The translations under genes were made by a program, and so were the position numbers. Of a stretch of 64,000 bases of DNA, positions 34,290-45,999 are shown one piece after another. Each line of letters opens with the position of its first letter. Within the stretch, counting starts at the first letter, position 1. The DNA is taken from positions 13,830,884 to 13,894,883 of the forward strand of contig CM023537.1 in assembly GCA_013350335.1 (NCBI GenBank), written 5' to 3'. The notes under the pieces were generated by a model that was given only the letters and a program-made list of their open reading frames with translations, was not told the origin of the DNA and did no database searches. This DNA is from Chimonanthus salicifolius (taxonomy: Eukaryota; Streptophyta; Magnoliopsida; Laurales; Calycanthaceae).

Positions 34290-34540
34290 TATTAGTATAG
34301 TGAAAAATACATCATGTAAACTAATGTACGAAGAAAATGTAAAATATAGAGTAATGTGTAAAAAATGCAAAATTCAAATTAATGAAGGAAATGCAAAATG
34401 GATAGTAGAATAAAATACAAACAATGACACAATATTTTATTTCGTATATTATTATAGAGAAAATTTCATGTGCTTACACTCATGTGCTGCAATAATAATC
34501 TTAGTATAAAATGGAAAGAGTGGATTGAAATGAGTGATGT
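34290..34540. repeat. Duplicated segment R (matches 45775-46000 and part of 51040-51310)
   Basis: Shared in order: GAAAATGTAAAATATAGAGT, AAAAATGCA, GACACAATATTTTAT, GTGCTTACACTCATGTG and AATGGAAAGAGTGGATTGAA. In the 51 kb copy a Stowaway MITE interrupts the start of this segment. Confidence 0.75.
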
Positions 34541-36229
34541 CGGCATGTGGAGTGACCCGTTTTGAAGGAAATGTGGGTTAAATAAGGTTCAACCGGGTTG
34601 ACTTTTATTCAAACCCAGTTAAATTCATGCTATTAATATAATATTATAAATAATATTAAATTATTAACTAAGGTTATATTTAATAAAAATATATTTTTTC
34701 TCTCACAAATACAATTTTAAATACCAAAAATTAATAATCCAAAAATCATATTCTCAAAAGAACCAACATCTTCATCTTCAATTTCTTCATTTAAAGAAAC
34801 CAACGGTTTTTTAAGGGTCAATGGTCACGGATTTTATTGAAAAATCAGGTTCACCTGCGGGTCACAAAGGGTTTTTAATCGAGAAAGTGTCAAGAATCAA
34901 TGTCTCATAAATCGTGTGTAATACCCTGCCCCAGATTAGACGTGTTTTAGCTTAATAATCTTGTTTAACCGGTTAATATCGAAGATTACGGTTAGGGCTT
35001 TGTAGAAAGCCCAAGTGTGGCCCAATTCGAGCTCGTGAGCTCAGTGATCCAACTCGTCCAGCTGGAGGGGTATTTTGGTAATTTACCGCTTCTTATTATT
35101 ATTTTTATAAATTATGTTGTTATGTGAATATTATTGGATGATAATATTCTCCTTAATAAAGGATTTGTATTTCTGATTTTTAAAATATTTTTATTTTCAG
35201 AAAATAGTATTTAAATCCGCCCGTCAAAAACCCGAAAGGGAGTAATAATTATTTTAAATGATTTTGGAATAAGATAAAATTAAAAGCTAGTATTTTGTAT
35301 TAGACCATTTTAAGAATGGTCTACTTATTCTTTGACACCCCAAAATGAGATCTCTAAATTGTTTTATTTAACATTTGTTTAATTAAGTAAATAGTGTTAA
35401 ATTATGATTTTTATCTAAATCAATGATTTTTAGTGAGTTGTAAATCTCGAAATTTTTATGGTAGCTAAAGTTTTTAAAACCCAACTTATCTGTAAGGTTG
35501 GATTAAATTTTTAGCTTTTTAAAATATTGTTTTAAGTTAATAAATCCAGTTTTTAACAAAAGGGGGACTTATTTGCAAAATGGAAGTTATGGGAGGGACC
35601 AAATTGCAACCAACGCCCGAACAGTGGTTACATTGTAGCAGGACGTCGGCAGCAACTACATGCAATCGCATGTAGTGGCTCGATGGCCATTTCTTCCGGC
35701 CAGAAATCTATAAAATGGCCCTCCTGCTGGATTATCTCCCTTCAAACCTTCTCTTCTCTCTCTCAGTCTTTCTGTCTCAGTCTCAGCTGAAACCCAGACC
35801 CTGCCGATCCCTTCTCAGCCTCTGTTTCTCTGTTTTACCAGCCGTAAGCCTTAGAGGAAAAGCTTTTCAAAAATCAGATTTCTTAGCTCAGGAACTCCAG
35901 TGATGGTAATCACTGTGTTCCTCTTTCAATTCTAGGTGGCTTAGAATCAAGAAAAATCCATTTTGGTTAAGTTTTGGGTGTGTAAAATGGTTTTGAAGTT
36001 CAAGGAAAAATCTTAGTTTTTAGTGTATCAGTGGGCCTTTGGGATTAAGATCTAATGGTCTACTGAGTTTCAAGACTTTAAACTATTCCCTATGGAAAGA
36101 GGACTCCCAGAGGAGTCCATCGGACCGGCTAGATGTGGAAACCGAAATCCGGAAAACCCACTTGTTTCCGGATTCGTATTTCATGTCATGTCTGCCCGTC
36201 ACTGTCTGTTGTTGCAGACAGTGGAGGAA

Positions 36230-36620
36230 GACGACTCTCGGAAGGTCCGAGAGTCGATCTTCAGACGTTCGAGGGTAACACCCTTCGGACATTCCAAAGA
36301 TAACCCCTCGAACGTTCCGAGCTTCACCCGAAGCCCCGAAGCGCCCGAGGCTATCTCGACCCAGCTGGATGTTTCGAGCAGAGCTTGGAAGGACCGAACC
36401 CACTCGGACGTTCCGAGCCTCACTTCGGATGTTCCGAAGTGCTTAGACCCACCGAGACCCTTATTTAGATCTTTTCGGTTAGGAAGGACTTCGGACGATC
36501 TGAGACCCGATCTTCGGACGATCTGAAGTCAGACCCAAGACTCGAGGTCAATGACTAGCTTAAGTGTGGTTCCGATGATCTGAGGCCATAGTACTTGGTT
36601 CCGAGGCACATTCCGAGAGG
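36230..36620. repeat. Array of degenerate CTTCGGACGTTCCGAG near-palindromes
   Basis: About ten occurrences in 390 bp, for example CTCGAACGTTCCGAGC, CTCGGACGTTCCGAGC, CTTCGGATGTTCCGAAG, CTTCGGACGATCTGAG and CTTCGGACGATCTGAAG. Local GC content is well above the surroundings. It lies in the middle of the LTR-like element. Confidence 0.75.
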
Positions 36621-36749
36621 ACCCTGTTTTTAAGTGTTAAATCTTGTTGATTATGATTGATTGCATGTGATATTAGTACCCCCCTTGTTAATTTAAAAAT
36701 GTGTACTAACCCTCTTATCTTATTACTATAGTGTATATACTATTGTATT

Positions 36750-36833
36750 CACTTCCAAGCCGACTCTATTGGTCGGGCACTGAGTGATCTCACTTCCACG
36801 TCGACGCTATATTTGTCGGGCACTGAGTGATCT
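36750..36833. repeat. Tandem duplication, two ~42-bp units
   Basis: Two adjacent units start CACTTCCA and end TCGGGCACTGAGTGATCT (36750-36790, 36791-36833). Confidence 0.85.
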
Positions 36834-38199
36834 CGAGGCCTTACTCAACATGTTAGATCTGGTCCTATCTAGAAGACAACCGAGAAGTGACCCGAGAATC
36901 TAAACCTAACTCAATAAGTCAATCTCGTCAATGCCCAGAAGACAATATGAATTTTGGACTGAGCACCTCTCTTATTTATCATATCTTGTGGATTATTATA
37001 ATTTAAAAAGGATAAAATCCAGTAGGAGACTCAATTCCATGTACCTTAGATATTTTTGGGAAAACATGGGATTTCGAAATACTACTTATGTGTATATATT
37101 TGATGCTATGTATATTGATTGTGCACTTGTCTATTTGTTTGAACAGAGACCACGAAACCACACATTTACAGTGAGGGAACTTAACTTTGCAGCTTGAGGT
37201 AAACAGGTTTATTTGATATGGACATTGAGCAATGAGTGGTTTCAGATTTGATGAACCCACTCATGTGCCTAGAATTAATGCACTATGGTAAGAGTGCTTA
37301 TGATGTTGACCATATGAAATGTGTAAGACTGCTTCCACGTGCCTTGACTATTGAACCAATATCGGTCATATGGGAGATGGTTTACGTCTACTGGACCACG
37401 GGTGTCGATAGTTGCTGACTTAAGGGTGTCAGTATCGGCTATGGGAAAGCCGGAGATGTACTTAAAAGCATGTATTTTGACCATTGTCGGGACTTAATAC
37501 AATGGTCTCAGCATAGTATGTAGGTGTTACGTTGGATGATAGCAGTAATGGAAAAGAAATGATGAATTATGAGAATGATGATAATATTATGTTATTTGTG
37601 ATCAAGCATGAGATATTTATTGCAACTGTTGATTATTGCTAACATGTTGTTTACTTAACTGCACTGTTATATTTCCTTCACTGGGCTAGTTAGCTCACCC
37701 CACTCACATTTCAGGAGATGAACCCGAGGAGGAGAACCCTCTATTTCAAGTTTAGGGTGGATAAGCTGCGGCTAGGTTTTGAGATTCCCACTGAGGGGAA
37801 TACCCTTATCTTTGCTTTCTGGTTCTTGGAACCATTAGTTTTTGTAAATTATCGGGTGTGGTACTTAGTTTGTATCAACGTAATGTATTAAACTACTACG
37901 TTTCTGTAGTTACTCTGATGTGATTTTGTAATGATAATTCAATGGTTGGAATTATGTGATCTTGTTATGTGTTGTTGTTTATGTCTATTGTTGGGTAGAC
38001 TTATTGTTTATATTTGGGTCCAAATGATGGGATCATGTGTGACCTTTTGGGCCTAACTGTTGATCCGGCCCAATTAGAATGCTTGAGTTAGTTTAGTTTT
38101 CAAAAAAAAAAAATTCAGTCACGTTCCGGGCCCACCCTTCGGGTCGGGGTGTGACACCGTGACTTGGCTGAAAAAAGGGTTTAGGTTTTAAGATTTGAT

Positions 38200-40890
38200 A
38201 ACATAAAACCAAGAAGAATCTAAGAACATCCACATGATTTAAGAATTTCTCTAAATTGTTAGATACAAAATATACATAAATAGATTTATGTAAAACAAAA
38301 TTTAATACAAGTTAATGATGATACACAAAATTAAGAGAAAATAATTTCAAACACTTGAATTGGAATATCATCTTTGATTTTGAATGTTTCTAATTCAAAT
38401 CATTACGATTATCAGAAATAATTTGAAGGTGATATTTTGTTATGTACAATTAATGCAAATTCTCTTTTCTCCTTTTATTCAACTATTGACATCAAACTCT
38501 TGAAAAACTGATCTCCAGCTACAATGATGCAGGGATAAGATTGTTATTACAGAAAATCAATTACTAATGAGTTGAAGGTGTTGAAATTCTGCACACTTCT
38601 TTAAATCTTGCAATTTAAGATAAAATTTAGATTTGAATTCTACAATTTGAATCAAATATTTCAAAAATGAAAACCTTGAAAACCAACTCTCAATCTTCTC
38701 GATCACTTTCAATGAAAGAAAGATGATACTAATTTTAATAGAATAATTTTGACTAAGTCAAAATTCACCGAAAAAACTTAAGTATTCAATCTAAAGTAAA
38801 ATGAACATTGAATTGTTCTTTCGAATGTAATGATTCAAGCAATTAATTGAGATCCAAAATAAATGCAATTTAAACAGTCATATGCATACATGAACATTAA
38901 ATCGGACACTAATTCAAAATTGACATTCATTAAACTTTCTTAACTCAATTTGATCTTGGAGGAGAATTCAATTAAATAATTGGAAAAATGTAAAATATGA
39001 AGACATCAATTCACTATGGAAAACTCAAAATCAACTCTTAAATGAAATTCAATCCGACACAAAGACAAATTAAAATTAAGAACCAATGTAGAATTTACCT
39101 CACCATAGGAAACTATAAACAAGCTCAAAGCTAGATTCAAAGCTTACAGGCCCTTATTTTCACTAAAAAAAAAAAGCAAAACTCTTGTGTGTTCCTATAT
39201 CACATGGACCGGCTTATGTAAGCCGATCCGGTCTCCCATCTCTCTCTCTCTAACTCGGGTTTCTTCTCCTTGTCGCTGGATTTGCGAGTTTGTGAGTTAA
39301 TGATGCAGAGGCATCGGATGAAACAAATTCGATCGAAACCATATCAAGTGTCAAATGGTCAAAATCTCTCACTTTGAATTCCACGTCACCACTTCCGTGG
39401 ACCCCGCTTCAAATTCAATATCAAGAAGCACATCAGCATTTGGTGGGTCCCACTCGAGTACCACGTGGGTGCCAACAAGGGTCACAGAGAAGAGGCCGTA
39501 GAGAAGATAATAGAGAGGAAAGAAAAACAACAGGGGCAAAGATCTCTGCAAATGGAAGAAGAATCGAGGAAAGAGAGAGAAATGATAAGAATAGAAAGAA
39601 AGAAGAAAAGAAAGGAAAGAAGGAGACTGGGGATTGAAGCCAACAGAGGAAGGCCAATAGAAAGAAGGAATGACAAGTGTTGACCGACCAAGTCGGGTTC
39701 GGATCTTATGACCCAAGTTTGGTATTTTTCTTTATTTGCTTTATTTATCTCTTTTCAATGCAAATAAGGCCATACTAAATTCATTGTTTGCCTAGAAATT
39801 GTACCATTGAATTTTATTTTAAAATATTGAAGTTTATGTTTTGTTTTGGACGTCCCTATTGAGGTGAGTCTCATTTATGGTTCTTTATATTTAATTTAGT
39901 TTTGTATTTGAATTAAATTTAATTATTTAAAATTATTTTCTGCACGGTAATTAATTCATTTATTTTCCATGAGTATTTAAATTTTAATTTCACATCCAAA
40001 TTGAGTCTTAGAAGGTTTAGTATTTTTAAATTAAATTAATGCTGGATTTAAATTCTTGTATATTTTTCGAAATTCAAGCATCGAGAATGACAATTCCACA
40101 TTCAATTTGAATTCGATCGAATACCCAATTTCTGTTGCTAACGTTGATTCCAGTCAACAATCCTATTGAAGTTAGTGCCATCTTTGTTTTTCCTTGAGTG
40201 ATCAAGTGAACTTAATCCATTTTAAAAAATTCAAAAACCCAAAAAAGTAAAAGCGAGAACCAAAAAAACAAGTGTTTAGAAGTAAAAGGCATAGGGTGAG
40301 TCAAAGAAAAAGAACGAACTCCTTTTGAGTTTGCAAAAACAACTCCGACATACTACTTAAAATTTATAAACCATTACAAAGATTCTAATGAAAAGTATAA
40401 TAAAGAATTTTAACACAAATAAATACCCAAATCACCAAATTTCTGCTTTACTATATATAATTTTTTCATTTTATTTTTGAAGTAAATAGAAGAATAAGAA
40501 TTTAATTTCTTATACTCATCATGCATTATCTTATACTTTCATCTTGAACACCATCCATCTGTTCACCACTAATCTACCCTTACCCGCATGAGAGCTTCAC
40601 CTGCCTCACTTATGCTTTTTTCTAAAAGTGATAAAAATATTTTATATTTTTATTAAAAAATTATTATTTTTGTCTATTTAAATGATGAAAAAAATATATT
40701 AAAGTTATACAGTGATAAAATATACAAGTATTCTTGTAATTTCCTTTTTCTCTTTTACAAAAAATAATTGATATTATATTATAAAATGGATAATAGATTT
40801 TTTCAGAAATGATATTATTTCTATTTTATTAGAGAGGATAGTGTCTCAATTAAAATTAGCATGTAAATTTTTATATTAATGAGGATAAAG
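38200..40890. repeat. Segmental duplication block B (matches 48330-49500), with a large insertion
   Basis: 38200-39105 matches 48330-48865 with internal gaps (for example ATGATTTAAGAATTTCTCTA versus its 48 kb counterpart, TGATGATACAC, CTTTGATTTTGAA). 40320-40890 matches 48960-49500 (CTTAAAATTTATAAACCATT, CACCCAAATCACCAAATT, ATCATGCATTATCTTATAC). The stretch 39115-40310 is absent from the second copy. Confidence 0.8.
39115..40310. other. Insertion specific to duplicate B1, origin unclear
   Basis: About 1.2 kb present here but not at 48865-48960. It contains a CT microsatellite (39240-39251) and a purine-rich stretch (39490-39620) that yields only low-complexity translations. It may be a retrotransposon LTR, but I found neither clean ends nor a target duplication. 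Confidence 0.35.
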
Positions 40891-41899
40891 ATACCTAGCA
40901 GAGTGCCTAATTCACCACCAACGATATCAAGGCCGATTTGACACAAGTTGAGGTCTAAGTAAAAAATTCAATGGAGTCTTCTTGATATTTAAGATATTAT
41001 TGTAAATAATATTTAATTAAAATTTTAATTATATAAAAAATATTATCTAAAGTCTATTTTTCTTGTCAAATTCTGGTCAACAATTCATAGACTATCAAAT
41101 ACTAATTACTAGAATAAGAATTCTCCCAAATCCAAGACTAGCAAAAATGTGTTAGTTCTAAAATTTAGAGAATTATAGAATTTTTACCAAACAAGCCCTT
41201 AATGTATCCTATCACTTAAAAACACAACAACAAAAGATTCGGAAAATAGAGATTATGCTTCCAACTGTTTGAACTTTATGCTTCTTTCAAACATTCCAAG
41301 AGATTCGACCTTTTGGAGAAATACTCATACTTAGGGCGGGTATAATGTAGAGTGGATGAAATCTCTCACCTATTATTATGAAATTAAGTAATCAAATTGA
41401 ATCAAAATAGACATAATGAAGTAATCAAAAATTTCTTTCAAGAAAAAAAAATGATGATGATGAATTAACATGAGTCGTCATAATATCTGAATAAACAACA
41501 TAAATATCTGCTTGATGCTTGACAAATGCAGCTCCATACCATTGGAATCCCCCAATTCCATTTTTGCACTTTTGACCAATTAAATTTTCAAAATGATAAA
41601 ATTAAATATTTTCCTCTCTAGTTCTAACTAAGTTCCTCCATTCCCATCTCAAATAAAACACCTACAATCAAACATTAGAAGGAGCAAACGAACATTCCCA
41701 AGTTATCCAAACAAGAACTAAAAATCAAATTGGATTTGCAGCACTTGTCAAAAAGATAGTATATTCAGGTAAGAGTGAGAAAGCACATTGAACCAAAATC
41801 TCCGTGCCAACAAATAAGCAAAAATTAACCAAAAAATTTCAAACACATTTACATTTCTCGTTCAAAATGATAATTTTCTAAGAAAGTAATTCCTTTCCA

Positions 41900-42250
41900 T
41901 GCATCGATAGATAAGATAGGAATTTGCTTACCAGTTACTATAATACCGAGCATAAATCTCGAATATGCTGATGGAATCTTCTATCTCAGTTGAGTGAGAG
42001 AGTTGGGCATCCAACGCAGTGACGCAGCAGGTTGTGTGGAGTTCGTGTTCAGGTTCGTATTTGGATTACGTAACCATGTATTCTTCGAGTGAGAGAGAGG
42101 AACCCAGAGTGAAAGGAATCGGGAGAGAGAAAGAGGGAGAGAGGGGCGGCGAGAGAGTTTAAAATGATAGGCGAGGGTCTTACGGTTTTATACAAAGAGC
42201 TAGGGTTCTGTCGCAGAAATTTGAGGTCTTTTTTCATACGGGCCTAAGGC
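41900..42250 (-). promoter_or_regulatory. Promoter and 5'-leader-like segment on the minus strand
   Basis: Reading minus from 42240, there is TATAAAA (about 42187-42193), then a CT-rich leader with runs of CTCTCTC, then a possible first exon ending ACTG before GTAAGC at about 41936. No downstream coding exon is recognisable, and this segment (roughly 40890-42580) is missing from the other three gene units. It could be a captured gene 5' end or a non-coding RNA gene. Confidence 0.3.
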
Positions 42251-42947
42251 GGGTGCCTAACTCGCGATACAGTCTAGTAGTCTTTTCCCCTTCTCCTTTC
42301 TTTCTTTTTTTCTAATTTCTTTTTTATTTCTATTTTCATTGTGCATTTCGATTTATATAAATCCCAGAGATGGGTGATGACTGAATATGGAATATTAATC
42401 AAATTCCATATTTCGAGAATTTTCCCTTTTTATCTTCTTCTCCTTCTTTCCTCTGCGATTTTCTTGCCGTCGACGGCGTTGTTCGGCGCCCATTGGAGTT
42501 TCTATCACCCTCTCCGACCCCCTCTACGCCCAGGTACCACGTACTGCCTTCTCCACCTTCTTTCCCACCTCTGCGTCAGGTTTCACTTAAAATATAACAT
42601 ATTAATCTATCAATATCTTATTTAGATATCTTTAGTCATATGATTTAAACAATTGAAATAAACAATCAACAAAGAACTCCACGTTCAATCATATCATTCT
42701 GCATATTTAATTAGACTAATTTTATGAAGTTTATACATAAACAATTATTTCTTTAATTTTATAAGGGTATTAGACTGACTCCATTGTCACATATTATATA
42801 GTCAAAAGTGATTATGAGATCTCTTGCGATTTGAGATAAAGTTGGTGTGAGGCCATAGACTTCATCTTCTACTTATACAGGTCTGGTTAGTTATGTGGTT
42901 GATTTAGAATCACAAACTTGGGTGCAGTGAAATACTAGAGTAAGAAG

Positions 42948-43340
42948 ATGGCTAGAATCATGCATTTGCTAAGGGGTGCCTCTGCTGGAGAAGCTCAACC
43001 TAGCGGCCTTTTCTTCTTGATTTGTATGCTCGTCGTGTCGCTCTTTGTCATATCCATGATCATCTTCTCTTGCGGCGATCATGGCTCTGGTAAATCCAAC
43101 AAACCCAATAAACACCACACCCGCCGCAATGGGAAGTCCAATTCTTCTGCAGTCAATGCTTCCCTTGCTGGGTATGGCTTCAGTGGTGGAGATGGTGGCA
43201 GCGGCGGTCATGGCCATGGAGGAGGAGGCGGTTGCGGTGGCGGTGGTAGTGGTAGTGGTGGTCATGCCCATGGAGGAGGTTGTGTGGTGGCTGCGGTGGT
43301 GGTAATTGATGTCGGATGTACTGTTGTGATTGCATTATAA
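42948..43340 (+). CDS. Small single-span Gly/His-rich protein, paralogue 2 (C-terminal frameshift)
   Basis: 130 residues from MARIMHLLRGASAGEAQPSG. The membrane span LFFLICMLVVSLFVISMII, the SCGDHGSGKSNKP segment and the SSAVNASLAGYGFSGGDGG segment are nearly identical to paralogue 4. Near 43282 this copy reads GGTTGTGTGGTGG where paralogue 4 has GGTTGTGGTGGTGG: one G is missing. The frame therefore leaves the Gly-rich tail and ends in VVAAVVVIDVGCTVVIAL instead of GGGCGGGN. The protein may be damaged only at its end. The conserved upstream region is cut at about 42580, where unrelated sequence begins. Confidence 0.6.
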   Translation: MARIMHLLRGASAGEAQPSGLFFLICMLVVSLFVISMIIFSCGDHGSGKSNKPNKHHTRRNGKSNSSAVNASLAGYGFSGGDGGSGGHGHGGGGGCGGGGSGSGGHAHGGGCVVAAVVVIDVGCTVVIAL

Positions 43341-44095
43341 TTGAGCTTTAGCAGGTTTATTTAGCATTAACAAGGAAATTACTGTTTATCTCTACTTACG
43401 TAATGTGTTCTGGTCTTAATTATTGGTTGATGGTTTTAATTATGTGAGTGTTGTTTTAGTAAAAATCTTCAATGAATTAGTAAGGGTGAAAACCCAAAAT
43501 CAGAGAAATATACCTTGATAATTATTTCATGCTGGCTATTTGGGTTGAAGAATTTTTTTTTTTAAATAATGCAAATGAATGATTTGAATAAGAGAGCAAG
43601 TGAACACTCAAGTATCTTCACAAATCACTGATTTGTAGGATAATTATTTCCAGTGGATCTAATATTTCATGTGATTCTATATTTATGAATAATTTAAATT
43701 TCTCTATGAATGGCCTAGATTCTCTCTGTGCAATCATGCAAAGTTTTCTCTTCGTTAATGTGAAGATTAATATGCTTACTAATCAAAATATATTACACCA
43801 TTCTTTGTATTTTACGTTGCAAATTATTTTGACAAAGCACATAATAATGTGTAAAATAAATCACGGACATAACTTAAAAAGATTGGAGTGCTGGCTAGAA
43901 ACTCCATTAAGTCAGAGTCTTGAATTTGATTCCAGCTCTGGGCCACTAATGTAGAGTTATCAAATGTCAATAAATAAAGAGACTTGCACATGACGAACAC
44001 TAACTGCATGATGGGTTTGGGTTAGCATGCTCAGCAAGAGGTTGTAGTGACCTAAATTCAAATTTTAAAAATGAAATAATTGTGGTATAAATAAT

Positions 44096-45607
44096 GTAAC
44101 CACAAGAAACATTTGAGGAGCAATTGAGAAGAATTTAACTGATAACGAGATTGTCTGTATTGATATGCCCAATTTACTCCCTTGATTATAGGAGAGCAAC
44201 AACACAAAATCTAATTACAATAAATGGATTGAATTTCTTATTTAGACAAATGATCCTTCGAATTTTGAATACGTAGGATGCGTTTGGATGAGAGATAAAT
44301 TTTGCAGAGATTTACGGGGTTTTCTCATAAACATGTGTTTCACTTATTTTGTTTGGTAGTTATCTTGTTATATTAGAAAAAGAACAAGAGGAAAAAATTA
44401 CTCTAGAATATTGAATATTGAATATTGATGATACTTTCTAAACTTGGACACATTTTATACAAAATAAAGATAGGCCCATTTAGTGATCTCTTTAATACCT
44501 TCACTTAAGTTTACTCATTCTTAAGACATCTTAAACTTCAATATGGGCAACTTCTTAATAAAAATATATTAAGCTTTAAGGATTGTTTGTCAATTAAGAG
44601 CATGAAAAATGAGATATTTCTTTCCTTTCTTAGAATAAGAATTTTTATCAAGATCACAAGAAATGAGATTTTTTCTATTATTCTAAAGTATCCATTTCTC
44701 TCAGGGGATAGGAAAACTTAATGTTTCTCTCTCGCCGAGACAATACTTCATCTATTTTCAACAAAAATAAAATTTTGATACAAATAATCAAAACTTTGGA
44801 TTTTCACACAAACTTTAACATAATTTTTTCTATAGAATTACCTTTTTGAAGAAATAGACAAAGGCATCTTAAAGTTTTCAAAACTTTATAGCCACCACAA
44901 TAGGGATTCCTATGCAATAATAAGAAATAGAAAAAGTCCAAATGGGGCCTACATGAGCTCATTTACACCTCTTTTTTTTTTTTTTTTAAATTTACACATG
45001 GAAAACTCCAGGATATCCAGTGTAAAACCTCTACGGATGAGCCCACTACTCCTAAGGCACACCAAGGAACCCGTAACCTTCCACTTCCTGAGACGGGAGG
45101 TAACCAGTTTAGATACACCCCATTTGCTCTTACATTCTATCTTATCCCATGAATTACATCTTTATCTAATTTGAATTGATTCTGAGTTGATCTCACCTTT
45201 AGTTTTATATCCATTCGCCTTTAAAAATTATGTCTATTTAAATTCAATGAACATGATTTTTTACAAGAAACATCATTAAAAAATACTTTTCAAATGGATC
45301 CGACCCCTCCCCTTGCCTTCACCCATATTGGGTCCCACCAGGCCACCCAACCCTATCGTGCATGAGTGAACCAAGTTGGCAATTCACGTACATCATGGGA
45401 TTATGTAATCCAAGTCTTTTGACATGAATTGAATTAGATTGCCTGCTGTTTTTATAATACTCATTAGTGTTTTTATTTTCTGTCTTGTGTATGGATTAGG
45501 GTGTAATTTAATTGTCATCTATTAACAATTGTCTTTATTCATTTAATAAATTATAAGAGAGTGTATGGACAAAATTACCGATTCGTCTTCTTCCCCTTCT
45601 TAACAAA
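44096..45607. repeat. Segmental duplication block A, second copy (matches 29985-32045)
   Basis: Collinear with block A at 29985, lacking the MITE and the TIR element found there, and carrying two SINE insertions instead (44971-45120 and immediately after its right end at 45608). Confidence 0.85.
44971..45120 (-). mobile_element. tRNA-derived SINE, copy 4
   Basis: A T-run at 44972-44987 marks the tail. On the minus strand it reads GGGTGTATCTAAACTGGTTA, CCCGTCTCAGGAAGTGG and the family body. The region between A- and B-box carries a decayed B-box (GGTTACGGG). The site is empty at about 31545 in the sister block. Confidence 0.8.
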
Positions 45608-45751
45608 GGTGTAGCTCAACTGGATGTCTCTCATCTCAGGAAGTGAAAGGTTGCTCCTAACTTTGGTGTACTTTAGGGGTAGTAGGCTCATCCTGTGAGG
45701 GTTTTACTAGGACTGTGTCTGAATTTCCCATATGTTAATTAAAAAAAAAAA
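45608..45751 (+). mobile_element. tRNA-derived SINE, copy 5
   Basis: Starts GGTGTAGCTCAACTGGATG (A-box), with CTCATCTCAGGAAGTG, the family body (GAGGGTTTTACTAGGACTG) and an A-run tail 45741-45751. The sister block at about 31997 is uninterrupted at CTTCTTAACAAAACATG. Confidence 0.85.
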
Positions 45752-45999
45752 TTGAACACAAGTTGCATACATTAGAAGAAAATGTAAAATATAGAGTAAT
45801 ATGTTAAAAAATGCATAATACAAATTAATGAAAGAATTGCCAAATGTATGATCATATATAGAATAAAATACAAATAATGACACAATATTTTATCTCATAT
45901 ATTTTAATATAGAGAAAATCTCATGTGCTTACACTCATGTGGTGCAATAATAATGTTAATCATAGTGTAAAATGGAAAGAGTGGATTGAAATGATTGAT

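Larger units (their letters stand above)
34917..38156. mobile_element. 3.24-kb solo-LTR-like element (TG...CA ends)
   Basis: It starts TGTAATACCCTGCCCC and ends GGGTCGGGGTGTGACA, i.e. TG...CA with extended inverted ends. Flanking 5-mers TCGTG (34912-34916) and CCGTG (38157-38161) match at 4 of 5, the duplication size of LTR retrotransposons. Inside is a promoter-like part with TATAAAA at 35709 followed by a CT-rich leader, a GC-rich motif array (36230-36620), a 42-bp tandem duplication (36750-36833) and, near the right end, a splice-acceptor-like TTTCAG then GAGATGAACCCGAGGAGGAG. No convincing protein is encoded; short frames at 35715, 36092 and 36931 match nothing I know. I interpret it as a solo LTR or non-autonomous LARD-like unit, but a non-LTR TIR element is possible. 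Confidence 0.6.

Noticed and set aside
36092..36526. 144-codon frame in the LTR-like element
   Set aside because: Open because of local GC richness and repeated near-palindromes; both strands are open and no domain is recognisable.
39369..39716. 115-codon minus-strand frame
   Set aside because: Low-complexity Phe/Leu/Ser translation of a purine-rich tract; no domain, start context or conservation in the duplicate.
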